Below the pieces are notes generated by a model that saw nothing but the letters and a program-made list of their open reading frames with translations, made no database searches and was not told the origin of the DNA. From Avena insularis (Eukaryota > Streptophyta > Magnoliopsida > Poales > Poaceae), in assembly GCA_023614405.1 (NCBI GenBank), contig CM042685.1, positions 233,595,661 through 233,659,660 of the forward strand: a DNA stretch of 64,000 nucleotides. The letters are read 5' to 3'. The position numbers and the translations under genes were made by a program. Positions 46,298-59,294 of the stretch are shown piece by piece (the first letter of the stretch is position 1; each line of letters opens with the position of its first letter).

Positions 46298-47153
46298 TGG
46301 GCGGGCCGGTAGTACTGCCCACCCGGCGGTATTATCGAGCCGTCCCAGAGGATCAAAATGGTACCGGCCAGATTGAAGTAGGCTGCGCTTATTATGGACA
46401 AGATATTTTTTTTTCAATTTAAATAAAGCAAATATACAAACGGTCATAACTTTTGATTGGAGACTCGGATTGACCCGATTCCAATTGCGTTGGATAGAGG
46501 ACAACAAGGGCATCCCAATAAAAAGTAGAAATATTGATTATCACCAAGTGGGAGTGTATCAATTAATATAATGTGAGATACCTCACTTGGTGAGAAACCG
46601 AAAAGCCGCATAAATCAAAATCGCAACAAGATACATATGTGAGACCCGATTTTGATGAACAAGAGCTTGTTATGGAGATTACCACAAGCTCTATATACTC
46701 ACAAGGATAAGACCAAATAACAACCAAATGCGATGATGCAATTATGCAAAGGTTTGATCTTTCTCCGAACGATGTGACCGAATTACTCATACGAGAGCCC
46801 CTCTTGATAGTACGGTTATCTATCCTAAACCCGGTCTCACACACACAACGTGAGACCGACAAAAGGGAAAACCTATCAAGATTATACCTTTGCCTTGAGC
46901 ATTCCACTTGAGCTCGATGTAGACGGTCTTGCCCTTCTCAAGATGGAACGCCTTTCTTAATACCTCATCATCGGCTTCGCATATTGAGCTTGCACAACAT
47001 ATCTTCTTTACATTTCATCGACCTTGAAGCCAACACATGCTCCAAGCGATGCCAATGGACAAATCCTACAAGTATAACTTAATACACACATTAGTCCATA
47101 AAGATTGTCATTAATTACCAAAACCACACATGGGGGCCCAACATGTTCTTTCA
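46298..47153 (-). repeat. Fragment of an unidentified interspersed repeat
   Basis: Read on the minus strand it starts TGAAAGAACATGTTGGGCCC at 47153, exactly where G3 gag is cut. This looks like the end of an LTR-type repeat, and the other end is lost in the gap. It has no coding capacity. Confidence 0.5.
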
Positions 47154-49790
47154 ATGGGGCACTATGCTAACGAGTGCCCAGAGAAGAAGGTTGAAGGAAC
47201 CACCAAGCCCAACCCTTTATAGAAGGGACAAGTGAACCACATCAATGTGGAAGAGTTATATGAGGAACCTGATGCTGTGGCTGGTAAGTTCAAACTCAAT
47301 TCTGTTCCAGCACTTGTTCTTTTTGATACTGGCGCATCACATTCATTCATATCAAGAGCATTTGTTGATAGAAATGAACTTCCAGTTGAAACTATTGGGT
47401 GCCCTATAAAAGTAAGTTCTCCTGGTGGAGAAATGATAGTGAACTCAGGATGTCATGACCTAGTCATAGAATTTGGGAAGTATAAGTTTCCCGTTAATTT
47501 GATAATCCTAAATTCCCAAGGATTGGATGTCATTTTGGGAATTGACTGGATGACTAAGTACAAGGGAGTGCTAGATTGTGCCAATCATATTGTCACACTC
47601 ACAACCCTAGATAATAAAAGGATTAGATTCAAGACTAACTTTGAATCAAAAGGGAGTAAGCTAAATTCTCTTAACGGGGTTAGCATAGACAATGTGCTAA
47701 TTGTGAGAGAATATCCAGATGTGTTTCCGGAGGAATTGCTGGGAATGCCACCAGATAGAGATGTAGAGTTTCTGATTGACTTGCTGCCAGGATCTGGACC
47801 AATAGCAAAGAGACCTTACAAAATGTCAGTTGATGAGTTGAAGGAACTCAAGAAACAACTTGGAGAGCAGTTGCAAAAAGGATTTATTCAACCAAGTTCT
47901 TCATCTTGGGGAGCACCAGTCTTGTTTGTTGAAAAGAAAGATAGAAGTCAAAGGTTATGCATTGATTATCATTCACTCAATGAGGTGACTATCAAGAACA
48001 AATATCCTTTGCCCAGAATCAATGACTTGTTTGATCAGTTAGAAGGAGCCCGTGTATTCTCAAAGATTGATCTCCGGTCAGGCTATTTTCTGCTTAAGAT
48101 ATGGGAACAAGACATACCTAAGACTGCTTTCACCACTAGGTATGGATTGTATGAATACACCGTGATGCCATTTGTTTTGACCAATGCACCAGCCTACTTC
48201 ATGAATATGATGAACAAGGTGTTCATGGAGTTTCTTGACAAGTTTGTTGTCGTTTTCATCGATGAAATTTTGATCTATTCCAAGATCAATGAAGAGCATG
48301 AAGGACATTTGCGTTTGATACTTGAGAATCTTAGAGAGCATAAGTTGTATGCCAAATTCAGCAAGTGTGAATTCTTGTTGAATGAAGTTGGATTTCTTGG
48401 ACACATTGTGTCAGGAGATGGTGTAGCAGTTGATCCATAAAGTGTCACCAGAATCGAATGGGAATCTCCTAAGTCAGTGAAGGAAGTTTGTAGTTTCCTT
48501 GGCTTGGTAGGATACTATAGAAGGTTCATTGAGAATTTCTCAAAGGTAGCTAAGCCAATGACAGAGTTACTTAAGAAAGACAAGAAGTTTGATTGGACTG
48601 AAGGATGTGAACTCAGTTTCCAAGAGTTAAAGAAGAGACTAGTGACAACAGCAGTCTTATGTCTGCCAGACTTGGAGAAGGATTTCCAAGTGTATTGTGA
48701 TGCATCTCATCAAGGATTAGGTGCAGTTCGGATGCAAGAAGGGAAAGTTGTGGCTTATGCCTCGAGACAACTCAAAACTCATGAAGTGAATTATCCTACT
48801 CATGATTTAGAGTTAGCCTCCGTTGTCCATGCACTCAAAACATGGAGACATTATCTTTTGGGAAAGCGATGTGAAGTGTTCACAGATCACAAAAGTTTGA
48901 AGTATATCTTTACTCAGAAAGAAATCAACATGAGACAAAGAAGATGGCTAGAACTCATCACGGACTATGACTTGAGTTTGCAATACCACCCCGGTAAAGC
49001 AAATGTTGTAGCGGATGCATTAAGCCGTAAGGTTTATGTGAATGGCCTTACCAAGGGAGAGTTGCCAGATGATCTGTGTGCCCAATTCAAAGATCTCAGA
49101 TTGGAGATTGTGCCTAAAGGACATCTCATGTCATTGGATGTTCAACCTACCTTGTTGGACAAAATCAAGGAAGCCCAAAAGACGGACAAGGAAATTGAAG
49201 ATATTAAGGAAAAGATTGGCAAGGGAAAAGCCAAAGGATTCCATGAAGACGAACAAGGTACTTTATGGTATGGAAAACGTATCTGCATTCCGCAAGATCC
49301 GGAACTTCGGAAACTGATTTTATAGGAAGCACACAACTCACCATATTCCATTCATCCGGGTAACACCAAAATGTACATGGATGTGAAGGAAAGATTTTGG
49401 TGGAATAATCTCAAGAAGGACATTGCCGAACATATTGCTTTGTGTGATGTATGTAGTAGAGTGAAAGCGGAACATCAGAAACCAGCAGGATTGTTACAAC
49501 CACTACCTATTCCTGATTGGAAGTGGGACGAGATTGGCATGGATTTCATCACTGGACTGCCAAGGACTAGATCAGGATATGATTCTATTTGGGTCGTAGT
49601 GGATCGCCTAACTAAAGTGGCTCATTTCATACCCGTGAAGACAACCTATACAAGTGCTAAGTTAGCCAAGATCTATATGAATAGGATTGTGTGTCTGCAT
49701 GGAGTACCCAAGAGTATTGTGTCTGATAGGGGAACTCAATTCACTTCCCATTTTTGGAGGCAACTGCATGAGTCATTGGGAACGAGATTG
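47154..49790 (+). pseudogene. G3 gypsy pol, 5' part (knuckle to integrase core)
   Basis: The remnant begins inside the gag zinc knuckle (MGHYANECPEKK). Protease ([10 protein letters not shown]), RT ([30 protein letters not shown]), RNase H ([19 protein letters not shown]) and integrase (HPGNTKMYMDVKERFWW, CDVCSRVKAEHQ, MDFITGLPRTRSGYDSI) follow. It is close to G2 along its length. In-frame stops are TAG 47220, TAA 48438 and TAG 49323, the last where G2 has Gln (KLIL-Q-EAH). The RT catalytic motif reads FIDEILIYS where G2 has FIDDILIYS, a loss of one catalytic Asp. At 49790 it is cut by a copia element and resumes at 58442. Confidence 0.93.
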
Positions 49791-51503
49791 TGAAGGGTTT
49801 CAAAGCAGAGTAAATCAAAATTTTCTACGGATGCGAACAAGAAAGCCAAGATCTAATCTAGGATTTGCAATCAACGAGAGAGATAGATGAGATCTTCATA
49901 CCCTTGAATAAATCAAGATAAATGGAAACGCTCAATGTAACGTGGGTGATGTAGTCAAACTAGCCTTCTCCTCCTCGCGATCTGATCCGATCCAACGCCG
50001 CAAGTGGCGGCGCCTCCGAGAGATGCACACGTACGGTGCCGCGACGTCTCCTCCTTCCCTGGTCTAGCAAGTAGGGTGGAGAGATGGATTGGATCTGCAA
50101 CACGACGGCTTGGTGCTATGGTGGAGAGTTTCTGCGGCAGGGCTTCGCCTACGCGCAGTCGGGAGAGAGAGACGTGGAAGGGCAGCAGGATGGCGGCTAG
50201 GGTTGGAAGAGTAGGAGGGGGAGGGTGCGCCCCTACCCACCTTATATAGGGGCTGTCCGGCCCCCTTGGCCCCTCCTCCAAGCCCTAGGGCGGCGGCCCC
50301 AAGGGTGGAGTGGGGGGCAAGTTTCCCCCTTCTTTCTAGAAGGCTCCCCTAGGGTTTCCCTAGGGCTGGCCGGCTGGGCCTTTGGGGCCTTGTGCCCCTG
50401 GCCCAAAGAGGCCAGGGCACTTCCCCTTAGGCCCACACAGGCCTCCAACAAGTGGGCCCACGTTGGTCCCACTCCGGAACCTTCTAGAACATTCTGGTAC
50501 AATACCGACAAACTCCGAAACGATTCCGAAATCCAAAAATTGCTTTCCTTTATATGAATCTTATTCCCCGGACCATTCCAGAACCTCTCGTGATGTCCTG
50601 GATCTCATCCGAGACTTCGAACAAAAACTCATAAACCAATCATCCATTCTATCCTAGCGTCGAGGCACGTTAAGTGTGTGACCCTACGGGTTCGAGAATA
50701 TGCAGACATGATCTTCTATCAATAATCAATAGCGGGATCTGGAAACCCATATTGACTCCCACACATTCATCGATGATCATATCGGATGAACCACGATGCA
50801 AGGATTCAATTAATCCCATATATGTATTCCCTTCGTCACGCGATATTTTACTTGTCCGAGATTCGATCGTTGGTATCGGCATACCTAGTTCAATCTCGTT
50901 CACAGCAAGTACTTTACTCGTTCCGTAATCCGATATCACTTTGTGATTAACTCCTTAACCACGTGCTTGCAAGCGGTGTTGATATCGACACGAGTGGGCC
51001 CGAAGTATATCTCTCCGACTCGGGAGGGACAAATTCCATCTCGATACATACAACCCAACAAGTACTTTCCGATCACCTGAGAGACACCTTTATGATCACC
51101 CTCACATAGGATGATGTTTGATGACCTCAAAGCTTTCTTCCGATACCAGGGAGTTGTATTATCTCATGGTCTAAGGAATACAATACTTGACATAGGAAAA
51201 AGCTTTGCAAATATGAACATGATGACACGATCTAATTGCTCTGCTTAATTTGGGTATGTCCATCATATCATTCTCCTAATAACATGATCTCATTATTAAT
51301 CAACAACTCATGTCTATGGCTAGGAAACCTTAACCATCATTAATCAATGAGCTAGTCCATAGAGGCGTACTAGGGACACGGTGTTGTTCATAAACCACAC
51401 AAGTATAAATGTTTACAATTCTAGCATGGAATATAAAGTTTATCATGAACAAGAATTATAATAATAACATCTTTATTATTGCCTCTAGGGCATAATTCCA
51501 ACA
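49791..51503 (-). repeat. 3' LTR of the Angela-like copia element
   Basis: 1713 bases, plus-strand limits TGAAGGGTTTC and AATTCCAACA. A minus-strand CCTATATAAGGTGG box (about 50238-50251) is the likely promoter. Confidence 0.92.
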
Positions 51504-51516
51504 GTCTCCCACTTGC
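51504..51516 (-). other. Polypurine tract of the Angela-like element
   Basis: Minus strand CAAGTGGGAGAC abuts the 3' LTR. Confidence 0.75.
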
Positions 51517-51531
51517 ACTAGAGTCAATAAT

Positions 51532-54500
51532 CTAGTTTACATCTGGCAACAATCTAACACCCATGGCATTAAGGTGATGATCATGTTTTGCTCGTGGAAG
51601 AGGTTTAGTCAACGGATATGCGACATTCAGATCCGTATGTACTTTGCTAATATTCAGATCTCCATCTGCTATATAATCTCGAATTGTATGAAAACGACGG
51701 TTGATGTGCTTGGTCTTTGGATGATATCTTGGTTCCTTAGCCAGTGCTATGGCACCAGTGTTGTCGCATAATATCTCCAGTGGGTCCAAGGCACTTGGAA
51801 CCACACCAAGCTCAGTGATGAAGTTCCTGATCCAAACTCCTTCACTTGACGCTTCTGAAGCAGCCATGTATTCCGCTTCTGTTGTAGATCCCGCGATCAC
51901 ACTTTGCTTGCAGCTTCTCTAGCTCACAGCTCCACCATTCAAAATATAAACGTATCCTGTATGAGATTTAGAATCATCCGAGTCGGTGTCGAAACTAGCG
52001 TAGACGCAACATTTTACGACGAGCTGCTCATCACCTCCATAGACCAAGAACATTTCTTTAGTCCTATTTAAATACTTTAGGATGTTCTTTACGGTCATGT
52101 TCCACTCCTGGATCACTTTGGTATCTGCTCGTCAAACTAAGAGCATTGGACACATCCAGTCTAGTACATAGCATGGCATACATGATAGAACCTATGGCTG
52201 AGGCATATGACACTTTGCTCATAGTATCTCTATCGCCATCAGAATTTGGACCGAGCCTTGCTCAATATCTTACCTGACAACATGGGCAATGAACCTTTCT
52301 TTGCTTTATCCATTCTGAACCTTTTCAGAACTTTGTCTAGATATGTACTTTGGCTTAAAGCTATTAGGCGTCTTTGTCTATCTCTATAGATTTTGATGCC
52401 TAATATATAAGCAGCTTCTCCTAGGTATTTCATTGAAAAACATTTATTCAAATAACTCTTCACATCGTTAAGCATACCAATGTCATTTCCAATAATCAAT
52501 ATGTCATCCACATATAGTACAAAAATGTCACCGAGCTCCCACTCACTTTCTTGTAGATACAAGCTTCGTAGCAATTTGGAACAAATCCAAAACTCTTGAT
52601 CACTTGATCAAAACGAAGGTTCCAACTCCGAGATGCTTGCTTCAGTCCATAAATTGAACGCTGAAGTTTGCACACCTTATTAGCATCCTTAGGATCGACA
52701 AAACCTTCGGGCTGCATCATATACAACTCTTCATCAAGGTTGCCATTGAGGAACGCAGTCTTGACATCCATCTGCCATATTTCATAATCATGAAATACAG
52801 CAATTGCTAATAAAATCTGAATGGACTTTAAACATTGCTACGGGAGAGAAAGTCTCATCGTAGTCAACACCTTGAACTTGTCGAAAACCTTTTGCGACAA
52901 GCCGAGCTTTATAGACAGTAACATTACCATCCGCATCCGTTTTCTTCTTGAAAATCCATTTGCACTCAACGGCCTTATGGTCGCTAGGAGGGTCCACCAA
53001 AGTCCATACATGGTTTTCACTCATGGATCCCAATTCGGATTTCATGGCCTCTAGCCATTTCTCAGAGTCTGCGCTCATCATTGCTTCCTCATAGTTCGCA
53101 GGTTCACTGTTGTCTACCAACAAGACGTTTAAGACAGGGTTGCCGTACCATTCAGGAGTGGTACGTGACCTTGTCGACCTACGAAGTTCAGTAGTAGCAT
53201 CGTTCTAAGTTTCATGATCCTCGTCATTAGCTTCCTCTCTTGTTGGTGCAGACGGCACTGGAACAATTTCAGGTGTTGCGCTACTCTCCAACTCGAGAGA
53301 AGGTTCAATAACCTCGTCCAGCTCTACCTTCCTCCCACTCACTTCTTTCGAGAGAAACTCCTTCTCAAGAAAGGATCCGTTCTTTGCAACAAACACTTTG
53401 CCTTCGGATCTGTGGTAGAAGGTATACCCAATCATTACCTTAGGGTATCCTATGAAGACGCATTTTTCCGCTTTAGGTTCAAGCTTGTCCGGCATCAACT
53501 TCTTGACGTAAGCTTCGCATCCCCAAACTTTAAGAAACAACAACTTAGGTTTAGCACCAAACCATAGTTCATACGGTGTCGTCTCAACGGATATAGATGG
53601 TGCCCTATTTAAAGTGAATGCAGCGGTTTCTAATGCATAACCCCAAAATGATAACGAAAAATCTGTAAGAGACATCATTGATCGCACCATATCTTATAGA
53701 GTTCGATTCCGGCATTCAGACACACCATTGCGTTGTGGTGTTCCGGGTGGCGTGAGTTGCGAAACGACTCCGCTTGCTTTAAGACGCGTGAGAAAATCAT
53801 AACTCAAATATTCACCTCCACGATCGGATCGTAGAAATTTAATTTTCCTGTTACGATGATTTTCCACTTCGTTTTGAAATTCTTTGAACTTTTCAAACGT
53901 TTCAGATTTATGTTTCATTAAATAGATATACCCATATCTACTTAAGTCATCAGTAAAAGTGAGAAAATAGCGATATCCACCACGCGTCGAAACACTCATT
54001 GGTCCGCATACATCGGTATGTATGATTTCCAATAAGTCCGTTGCTCGCTTCATCATACCGGAGAACGGGGTTTTGATCATCTTGCCCATGAGGCACGGCT
54101 CGCACGTGTCAAATGATTCAAAATCAAGAGACTCCAAAAGTCCATTAGAATGGAGTTTCTTCATGCGTTTTACACCAATATGACCTAGATGGCAGTGCCA
54201 CAAATAAGTTGGATTATCACTATCTACTTTGCATCTCTTAGCCTCAATGTTATGGATGTGTGTTTCATTGCTTTCGAGATTCAGAAGAAATAAACCATTC
54301 ACAGCAGGTGCATGACCATAAAAGATGTTATTCATATAAATAGAACAACCATTATTCTCTGATTTAAATGAATAACCGTCTTGCAATAAACACGATCCAG
54401 ATATGATGTTCATGCTCAACGCAGGCACATAATAACACTTATTAAGGTTTAAAACTAATCCCGAAGGTAAAACTAAGGAGAGCGTGCCGACGGCCATCAC

Positions 54501-55502
54501 ATCAACTTTTGATCCATTGCCAACGCGCATCGTCACCTCATCCCTTGCTAGCCGCCGTCTATTAGTAGCTCTGTTTGAGTTACAAATATTAGCAACTGAA
54601 CCAGTATCATATACCCAGGCACTACAATGAGCGCTAGTAAGGTAAACATCAATAACATGTATATCAAATAAACCTTTAATGGTGCCAGCCTTCTTGTCCG
54701 CTAAGTACTTGGGACAGTTGCGCTTCCAGTGACCCTTGTCCTTGCAATAGAAGCACTCAGTGTCCGGCTTAGGTCCAGACTTGAGCTTCTTCTCAATAGG
54801 GGCAACGCGCTTGCCGCTGCATTTCTTGAAGGATTTGTTTGCACCCTTACCTTTCTTAAAGCTAGGGGTCTTGTTGACCATCAACACATGATTATCTTTC
54901 TTGATATCCACCTCCGCAGCTTACAGCTTAGCGAAGAGCTCAGTGATCATATCAGTGGAGCCAATTTTATTGTGAGTAACTACAAAACCTTTGTAGCTAG
55001 GAGGGAGTGATTGCAAAACTCTGTCAATCTTGAGATCTTCTAGAATCTTGCAGTCCAGTTGCTCAAGACGCTGAGTGTAGCCCGACATCTTAATGGCGGG
55101 CTCACTAACGGAACTCCCTTCCTCCATCTTGTAGTTAAAGAACTTCTCAGAGATCTCATATCTCTCAGAATGGGCCTGAGTCTGAAACATGGTTTTCAGT
55201 TCCTCAAGAATCTCAAAGGGCCCGAACTCCTCAAAACGATTTTGAAGGTCCGGTTCCATAGCAAACAACATGGTACTCTTAATCACTCCATAATCATCTT
55301 TGCGTGACTGATAAACAGCTTTTTCATCAGTCGGCGCATCAGTAGCAGGGGCGTCACCTAGCAGTTTCTCTAGTACATAGTCCTTTTGTCCGCCAGCGAG
55401 AATGATTCTCATATTGCGGAACCAGTTGTTGAAGTTAGACCCATTATTCTTAAGCTTTTCTTTCTCAGCAAAAACGTTGAAGTTGAAGTTGGACTTAGCC
55501 AT
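51532..55502 (-). pseudogene. Angela-like copia gag-pol polyprotein, broken
   Basis: Gag starts MAKSNFNFNVFAEKEKLKNN at 55502. The knuckle is CFYCKDKGHWKRNC (about 54760) and protease is VYDTGSVANICNS. Integrase shows LWHCHLGHIGVKRM, CEPC and TDVCGPMSV...FTDDLSRYGYIYL, with SDRGGEY. RT shows KARLVAKGFRQ, DVKTAFLNG, YGLKQASRSWN and YVDDILI (about 52505). RNase H ends with TEAEYMAASEA and NRRFHTIRDYI, with a stop at 51532. In-frame stops occur after FAKL (54921), after RNRTL (53700, Leu expected), after DEDHET (53205) and after GAVS (51918, Trp expected), and frameshifts lie around 52780, 52500 and 52240-52110. It cannot encode a whole polyprotein, though most catalytic motifs persist. Confidence 0.93.
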
Positions 55503-56708
55503 TTGATCTACAAAATTTGCAAATACAATTTAGACTATGTTCATGATAACTAGTTCAACTTAATCAAATTACTAGATGAACTCCCACTAAATTCAACATC
55601 CCTCAAGTTGTTTAGTGAACATGATCCAAATTCACCACACCTAATCCGATCTTCATGAGAAGATATGTGGTTTCAATGGTGGACAACCAAGTGTCGATCA
55701 TATCATTCATATGACTCATGTTTAACCTTTCGGTTCGTGTGTTCCGAGGCCATGTCTGTACATTCTTGGCTCGTCAAGTCAAACCCAAGTATTTCCGCGT
55801 GTGCAAAACTGGCTTGCACCCATTGTATGTGAACGTAGAGTTTATAGCACCCGATCATCATGAGGTGCTTGAACACGACGAAGTTTCGCAACGGTGCCTA
55901 CATGGGGAGAACACAATTTTATCTTGATCTTTAGGTGAGGAATCATCTTATAATGCTACTGTCGCGATCTAAGCATAATAAGATACATAAAAGGATAAAC
56001 ATCACATGCATATAATTTTATGTGACATGGTATAGCCAATCTCCGCGCAATGATCTCCATCTTGTGCACGCCAGCATGATCTCCATCACTCCACCATGAT
56101 TGCCTCCACCACGAATAGAAACTACAACTATTGCTAACTACTTAGCGATAAAGTAAAGCTATTACATGGCGTATAAGAAGTTGACACACAGGTCATACAC
56201 AATTATAAAGACAACCATATGGCTCCTACCGGTTGTGAACTCATCGACATGCAAGTCGTGAAATATTACAAAACATGATCATTGCATACATCATACACAT
56301 CATGTCTTGGGCCATACCATATCACAAAACACTCCCTGCAAAAACAAGTTAGACGCCTCTACTTTGTTGTTGCATGTTTTACGTGGCTTAGGAGAGTAAC
56401 AAGCTAAGAACGATTCTTACCTACGGAAAGCCACAACGGTGATATTATGGTGCTAACATCCGGTGTAAATCCCATGACTACTATAGTGAGAGAAACTGGC
56501 ATCCACCAGCCGCATGTGTGGAACAAGCCACGCGTCAAGTGCGGAGCCGGTCTCACGAATGAGGTCGCGTAAAGTTGGCCTGGACCGCTTCGATCTCACT
56601 ATGTCGCGCCATAAGAAATACACAACAAGAGGCTTGCAACAGAATACATCAACGCCCGCAACAAGCATGTTGCGTTCTACTCGTGAAACACATCTACGCA
56701 TAGATCTA
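55503..56708 (-). other. Leader of the Angela-like element
   Basis: The interval between primer site and gag, 1.2 kb, no conserved frame. Confidence 0.7.
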
Positions 56709-56720
56709 GCTCTGATACCA
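56709..56720 (-). other. Primer binding site of the Angela-like element
   Basis: Minus strand TGGTATCAGAGC, one base from the 5' LTR (56722). Confidence 0.88.
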
Positions 56721-56721
56721 C

Positions 56722-58441
56722 TCAAGGGTTTCGCAGCATAGTAAATCAAAATTTTCTACGGATGCGAACAAGAAAGCCAAGATCTTATCTAGGAGATGCA
56801 ATCAACGAGATAGATAGATGAGATCTTCATACCCTTGAAGAAATCGCACAGCGGAAACGTTCAACGGAACGTGGGTGATGTAGTCGAACTAGCCTTCTCC
56901 TCCCCGCGATCCGGTCCGATCCAACGCTGCATGTGGCGGCACCTTCAAGAGATGCACACGTACGGTGTCACGACGTCTCCTCCTTCCTCAGTCCAGCAAG
57001 TAGGATGGATAGATGGATTGGATCTACAACACGACGGCGTGGTGCTATGGTGGAGAGTTTCTGCGACAGGGCTTCGCCTATGCGCAGTCGGGAGAGAGAG
57101 AGGTGGAAGGGCAGCAGGATGGCGGCTAGGGTTGGAGGAGTAGGAGGGGGAGGGTGCTCCCCTGCCCACCTTATATAGGGGGCTGGCCGGCCCTCTTGGA
57201 CCTCCTCCAAGCCCTAGGGCGGCAGCCCCAAGGGTGGAGTGGGGGGCAAGTTTCCCCCTTCCTTCTAGAAGGCTCCCCTAGGGTTTCCCTAGGGCTGGCC
57301 AGCTGGGCCTTTGGGTTCTTGTGCCCCTGGCCCAAAGCAGCCAGGGCACTTCCCCTTAGGACCACGCAGGCCTTCGACAAGTGGGCCCACGTTGGTCCCA
57401 CTCCGGAACCTTTTAGAACCTTCCGGTACAATACCGACAAACTCCAAAACGATTCCGAAATCCAAAAAATGCTTTCCTTTATATGAATCTTATTCTCCGG
57501 ACCATTCCGGAACCTCTCGTGATGTTCTGGATCTCATCCAAGACACCGAACAAAAACTCATAAACCAATCATCCATTCTATCCTAGCGTCGAGGCATGTT
57601 AAGTGTGTGACCCTACAGGTTCGAGAATATGCAGACATGATCTTCTATCAATAATCAACAACGGGATCTGGAAACCCATATTGACTCCCACACATTCATC
57701 GATGATCATATCGGATGAACCACGATGCCAGGATTCATTTAATCCCATATATGTATTCCCTTCGTCACGCGATATTTTACTTGCCCGAGATTCGATCGTT
57801 GGTATCGGCATACCTAGTTCAATCTCGTTCACAGCAAGTACTTTACTCGTTCCGTAATCCGATATCACTTTGTGATTAACTCCTTAACCACGTGCTTGCA
57901 AGTGGTGTTGATATCGATTACCGAGTGGGCCCGAAGTATATCTATCCGACTCGGGAGGGACAAATTCCATCTCGATACATAACCGAACAAGTACTTTCCG
58001 ATCACCTGAGAGACACCTTTATGATCACCCTCACACGGGATGACGATTGATGACCTCAAAGCTTTCTTTCGATACCAGGGAGTTGTATTATCTCATGGTC
58101 TAAGGAATACAATACTTGACATAGGAAAAAGCTTCGCAAAGATGAACACGATGACATGATCTAATTGCTCTGCTTAATTTGGGTCTGTCCATCATATCAT
58201 TCTCCTAATAACATGATCTCATTATTAATCGACAACTCATGTCTATGGTTAGGAAACCTTAACCATCATTAATTCATGAGCTAGTCCATAGAGGCGTACT
58301 AGGGACACGGTGTTGTTCATAAACCACACAAGTATCAAGGTTTCCGCTTAATACAATTCTATCATGGAATATAAACTTTATCATGAACAAGAATTATAAT
58401 AATAACATCTTTATTATTGCCTCTAGGGCATAATTCCAATA
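56722..58441 (-). repeat. 5' LTR of the Angela-like copia element
   Basis: 1720 bases, homologous to 49791-51503. The plus-strand ends are changed from TG/CA to TC and TA, consistent with point mutation after insertion. A minus-strand CCTATATAAGG box lies at about 57168-57178. Confidence 0.92.
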
Positions 58442-59283
58442 GATTGGAATTCAGTACTGCTTTTCATCCCCAGACTGATGGACAAACAGAAAGGACCAAC
58501 CAGATTTTAGAAGATATGTTGAGGGCATGTGCCCTAGATTATGGAGCTAGTTGGGATGAAAGTCTGCCTTATGCAGAATTCTCTTACAACAACAGCTATC
58601 AAGCCAGTATTGAGATGGCACCGTTTGATTTTCTCTATGGGAGAAAGTGTACTACACCATTGTTATGGAATGGTGTTGGAGAAAGAAACTTGTTCGGGCC
58701 AGAACTAATCAAGAAAGCTGAAGATAAAGTCAAGTTAGTAAAGGACAGATTGAAGATAGCACAGTACCGACAAAAGAGCTACGTAGATCCTAAGCGTAAA
58801 GAAGTCACCTATGAGGTGGGTGATAGAGCATACCTTAGAGTATCACCACTTCGTGGAGTGAAGAGATTTGGAGTCAAAGGAAAATTGGCCCCAAGATATG
58901 TTGGACCATTCTAGATTCTGAGCCATAAAGGAGAAGTAGCATATGAGATTGAATTGCCTGAATCATTGTCTGCCGTTCACAATGTGTTTCATGTGAGTCA
59001 GCTAAAGAAATGCCATCCGGAGATGGAAGAGACTTCTTTGAAGGATACTATACCTTTGGAAGAGGTCCAATTGGAAAGTGATCTCACCTATGAGGAAAAA
59101 CCTATCAAGATTCTCGAGACTGTAGAAAGAGTAACTCAGAAAAAGACTATCAAATTTTGCAAAGTTCAGTGGAACCATCATTCCGAGGAAGAGGCAACTT
59201 GGGAAAGGGAAGATGATCTTAGGAAAGACCACCCTCACCTATTTGCTAGCCAATCAGAATCTCGAGGGCGAGATTCACCTTAA
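58442..59283 (+). pseudogene. G3 gypsy integrase C-terminal part
   Basis: Continues the frame from 49790: [35 protein letters not shown], then the GDRAYLRVSPLRGVKRFG module and a chromodomain-like end (VQWNHHSEEEATWERED). A TAG at 58912 (GPF-stop-ILSHKGE) breaks it; G2 reads GPYRVLARKGE there. The natural stop is at 59281. Confidence 0.92.
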
Positions 59284-59294
59284 TGGCTTAGATT

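Larger units (their letters stand above)
49791..58441 (-). mobile_element. Angela/WIS-like Ty1-copia element inserted in G3
   Basis: Two LTRs (49791-51503 and 56722-58441) enclose copia-ordered gag-pol on the minus strand. GATTG occurs at 49786-49790 and 58442-58446; removing one copy rejoins the G3 integrase frame ([19 protein letters not shown]). The LTR starts TGTTGGAATTATGCCCTAGA on the minus strand, matching the solo LTR at 27851. Size 8.65 kb fits the Angela/WIS group of Triticeae. Confidence 0.94.

Noticed and set aside
45961..46513. Frames running through the N gap
   Set aside because: The open length depends on unknown bases.
55703..55891. 62-codon frame in the leader of the Angela-like element
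   Set aside because: No motif and no counterpart expected in copia leaders; likely chance.
56709..56720. Repeated TGGTATCAGAGC strings, considered as tRNA fragments
   Set aside because: Each lies within three bases of an LTR end; they are primer binding sites, with no cloverleaf around them.
56835..57868. Chains of 80-110 codon frames in the Angela-like LTRs, repeated at 28419-29464 and 50004-50939
   Set aside because: The same LTR sequence occurs three times; frames differ in length between copies and have no protein signature.
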